Assembly: GCA_003342895.1 (NCBI GenBank) | Contig: PTFA01000024.1 | Location: 3,299,052 to 3,363,051 of the forward strand | Reading direction: 5' to 3' | DNA length: 64,000 nucleotides | From: Casuarius casuarius | Taxonomy: Eukaryota; Chordata; Aves; Casuariiformes; Casuariidae | In this document: positions 62,556 through 64,000 of the stretch, piece after piece | Layout of the letters: the number at the start of each line of letters is the position of its first letter | Position numbering within the stretch: position 1 is the stretch's first letter | The notes under the pieces: model-generated | The model's database searches: none | Told to the model about the DNA's origin: nothing | What the model saw: only the letters and a program-made list of their open reading frames with translations | Made by a program: the position numbers and the translations under genes

Positions 62556-64000
62556 CTTACGTTCAAAGGAGAGCATAAGGCTCATAACTCAAAGGACATT
62601 TGTCCAAGTGATGGAAGCCTTGCTAATCTGTTTCTAGCAGTACACACTATAATACACAGTTCTATACATACATCTTTTTAGCAGTGAACTTTTCTGTACT
62701 GTTAAACGTTAGCCACATAAAGAAGCATAAACCTCCTAAGAATGGGGTTTAATTTTAAAATGTCCATTAAGGTTTCTAGACAGCAGTTAAAAAAGACCAG
62801 GAAGAGGCTATAGTTTGTAACTGCTCACAGATGCCTTCACCTTCCACCTTCTACATTCCTCTCTCAGCCTCCCTCACACATCTCTGTAGGTGCCAATCTA
62901 CCCTCACACCTAAAGCTTCTGAGTATAAAGCTTAAGCACACCCTTTTTATTTTCCTTTCTTCAGTAATCTTTGGGGATTATGATTTTCCCTGAGGCAGAC
63001 AGAACATGAGCTTAGTAAGTATCTGTCTATCTGGCAGCCTGCAAGAACTAATAGTGTGCCATGCTCAGCAATACAGAGAATGACTGATTCCAGTGAAGCT
63101 TAGTATAAACAACACACAGTTGTGGATCACAATGAAAACATGGATCCTCATTTGCTAAAATTTGTTGTTGTCATGCACCTTCCTGCTCTTCCTCTATACT
63201 AACCCCTTCCTTTTCCCTCCTGTTCATTTCCTTCTGGATTGTCTCCATTCCTCCCCTGCAAGGATCAAAAGCCCATGCCTCCAGCATTAAAACCAATATT
63301 CAAGCTGAAGGCAGTCAAGTCATCAAGAACTGCATTTCCTGCTACTCGTGCCACACACTATATGTAGTAGTAAAGGTGCAGCCCCACCTCGGGGAAACAC
63401 TCAAGGATTATGGTCAGGATTGCAGGACTATTAGTGAGGAGCCCCGAGATCTTGCTGTGAATTCAGATTTTTTTGCTTCTCTGCAGGTACGTGCAAAGTG
63501 TTACACTTAGTACACTACATTGCAGACTATTTCTTGACACAATAAAATTCACCCCCAAGAAACTCCAGGCTTCCATGTGTGGACTGTATTTTAGATAGTA
63601 AATCTAAAATTGGCTCTTTTGCACCTAGAAGGAACTTCAGTCTGCACTGCAAATACATCTTAAGCACTGAAGTCATCAGCTAACATATTTTAACTTCATT
63701 GAAAATACTGAAGTGCCTTCTTTGCATAGACCACAAAAGAGCAACCAAATTATTTTTTCATGGTTTACAATGGAACATTTAAAAAAATTATTAAATCACC
63801 AGAGTGATTTTACAACCATGTTCTTACTGAGAATTAAATAAACTAGTAAGAATTATAGCTTGGTTTAACCAATACATGTCTGTCTGGTCTAATGCCTGCA
63901 ATGACCCACCAGTATCTCCGAAGCCAAACTAATCAGTATTAATTCAAGTTAAGTTTCTTGAGCATCTCCATGTAACCCTTTATTGTTGTACCTATATAAG

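Larger units (their letters stand above)
57614..64000 (-). other. NXNL2: NXNL2 intron, partial (runs off the window)
   Basis: The acceptor at 57614-57615 starts this intron on its 3' side. NXNL2 is a two-exon coding gene in mammals, and exon 1 should be a roughly 100-codon, GC-richer frame on the minus strand. I searched the minus-strand frames here and found no such frame, so exon 1 and the promoter lie beyond 64000 and the intron is at least 6.4 kb. The stretch holds single ambiguous bases at 58955 and 60021, an A-run at 60022-60036, a 22-bp imperfect tandem at 58260, an 8-bp triplet repeat at 61996, and a strong AT hairpin at 62522. Plus-strand open frames at 59369-59755 and 60964-61239 look like chance. 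Confidence 0.7.

Noticed and set aside
1..64000. S1PR3 or SPIN1 coding sequence, CRISPR arrays, prophage or operon-like clusters
   Set aside because: No single-exon receptor frame of about 380 codons, no spindlin exon, no regularly spaced repeats with spacers, and no dense gene strings were found on either strand.

Overview
This window looks like non-coding nuclear DNA from a sauropsid vertebrate, most likely a bird. A CR1 LINE 3' end sits at 2921-3345 with the usual octamer terminus (ATTCTATG type on the minus strand). A probable avian-type ERVL-like LTR lies at 56143-56603. Many short decayed MIR/L2-like and palindromic amniote repeats are scattered through the rest. The base composition is AT-rich with no clear CpG island. 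Nothing has bacterial gene density, operons, Shine-Dalgarno sites or CRISPR structure.

The only protein-coding exon I can name is at 57445-57613 on the minus strand. It is the terminal coding exon of NXNL2 (nucleoredoxin-like 2, also called RdCVF2), a thioredoxin-fold neuronal survival protein of photoreceptors and olfactory neurons. It has a clean splice acceptor and a TAA stop. An AATAAA polyadenylation signal lies about 430 nt past the stop, followed by a GU-rich element. The first exon, with the start codon and the position of the redox motif, is not in the window and must lie beyond 64000. So 57614-64000 is read as NXNL2 intron. In humans NXNL2 is on 9q22 between SPIN1 and S1PR3, and much of human chromosome 9 corresponds to the avian Z. 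By that synteny the window probably comes from a Z chromosome, and 1-56 kb would be the gap 3' of NXNL2 toward S1PR3. This placement is inference.

Layout: 1-2920 unannotated, with one 21-bp tandem duplication. 2921-3345 CR1 (minus). 3346-5893 unannotated, with one TM-like decayed frame. 5894-5919 CA microsatellite. 5920-54318 a long gene desert with old SINE/MIR/L2-like remnants, ancient palindromic repeats, homopolymers, a G-quadruplex motif and an AT-rich block. 54319-54414 a possible alternative or lncRNA exon on the minus strand. 56143-56603 LTR (plus). 56985-57613 NXNL2 terminal exon (minus). 57614-64000 NXNL2 intron.

No complete gene, no rRNA or tRNA, and no multi-gene system was found. 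Most open frames over 60 codons here look like chance ORFs. I did not find a convincing new biological system. The most useful leads are the candidate 96-nt symmetric exon downstream of NXNL2, the LTR next to the NXNL2 3' end, and a few structured motifs that conservation analysis could test.
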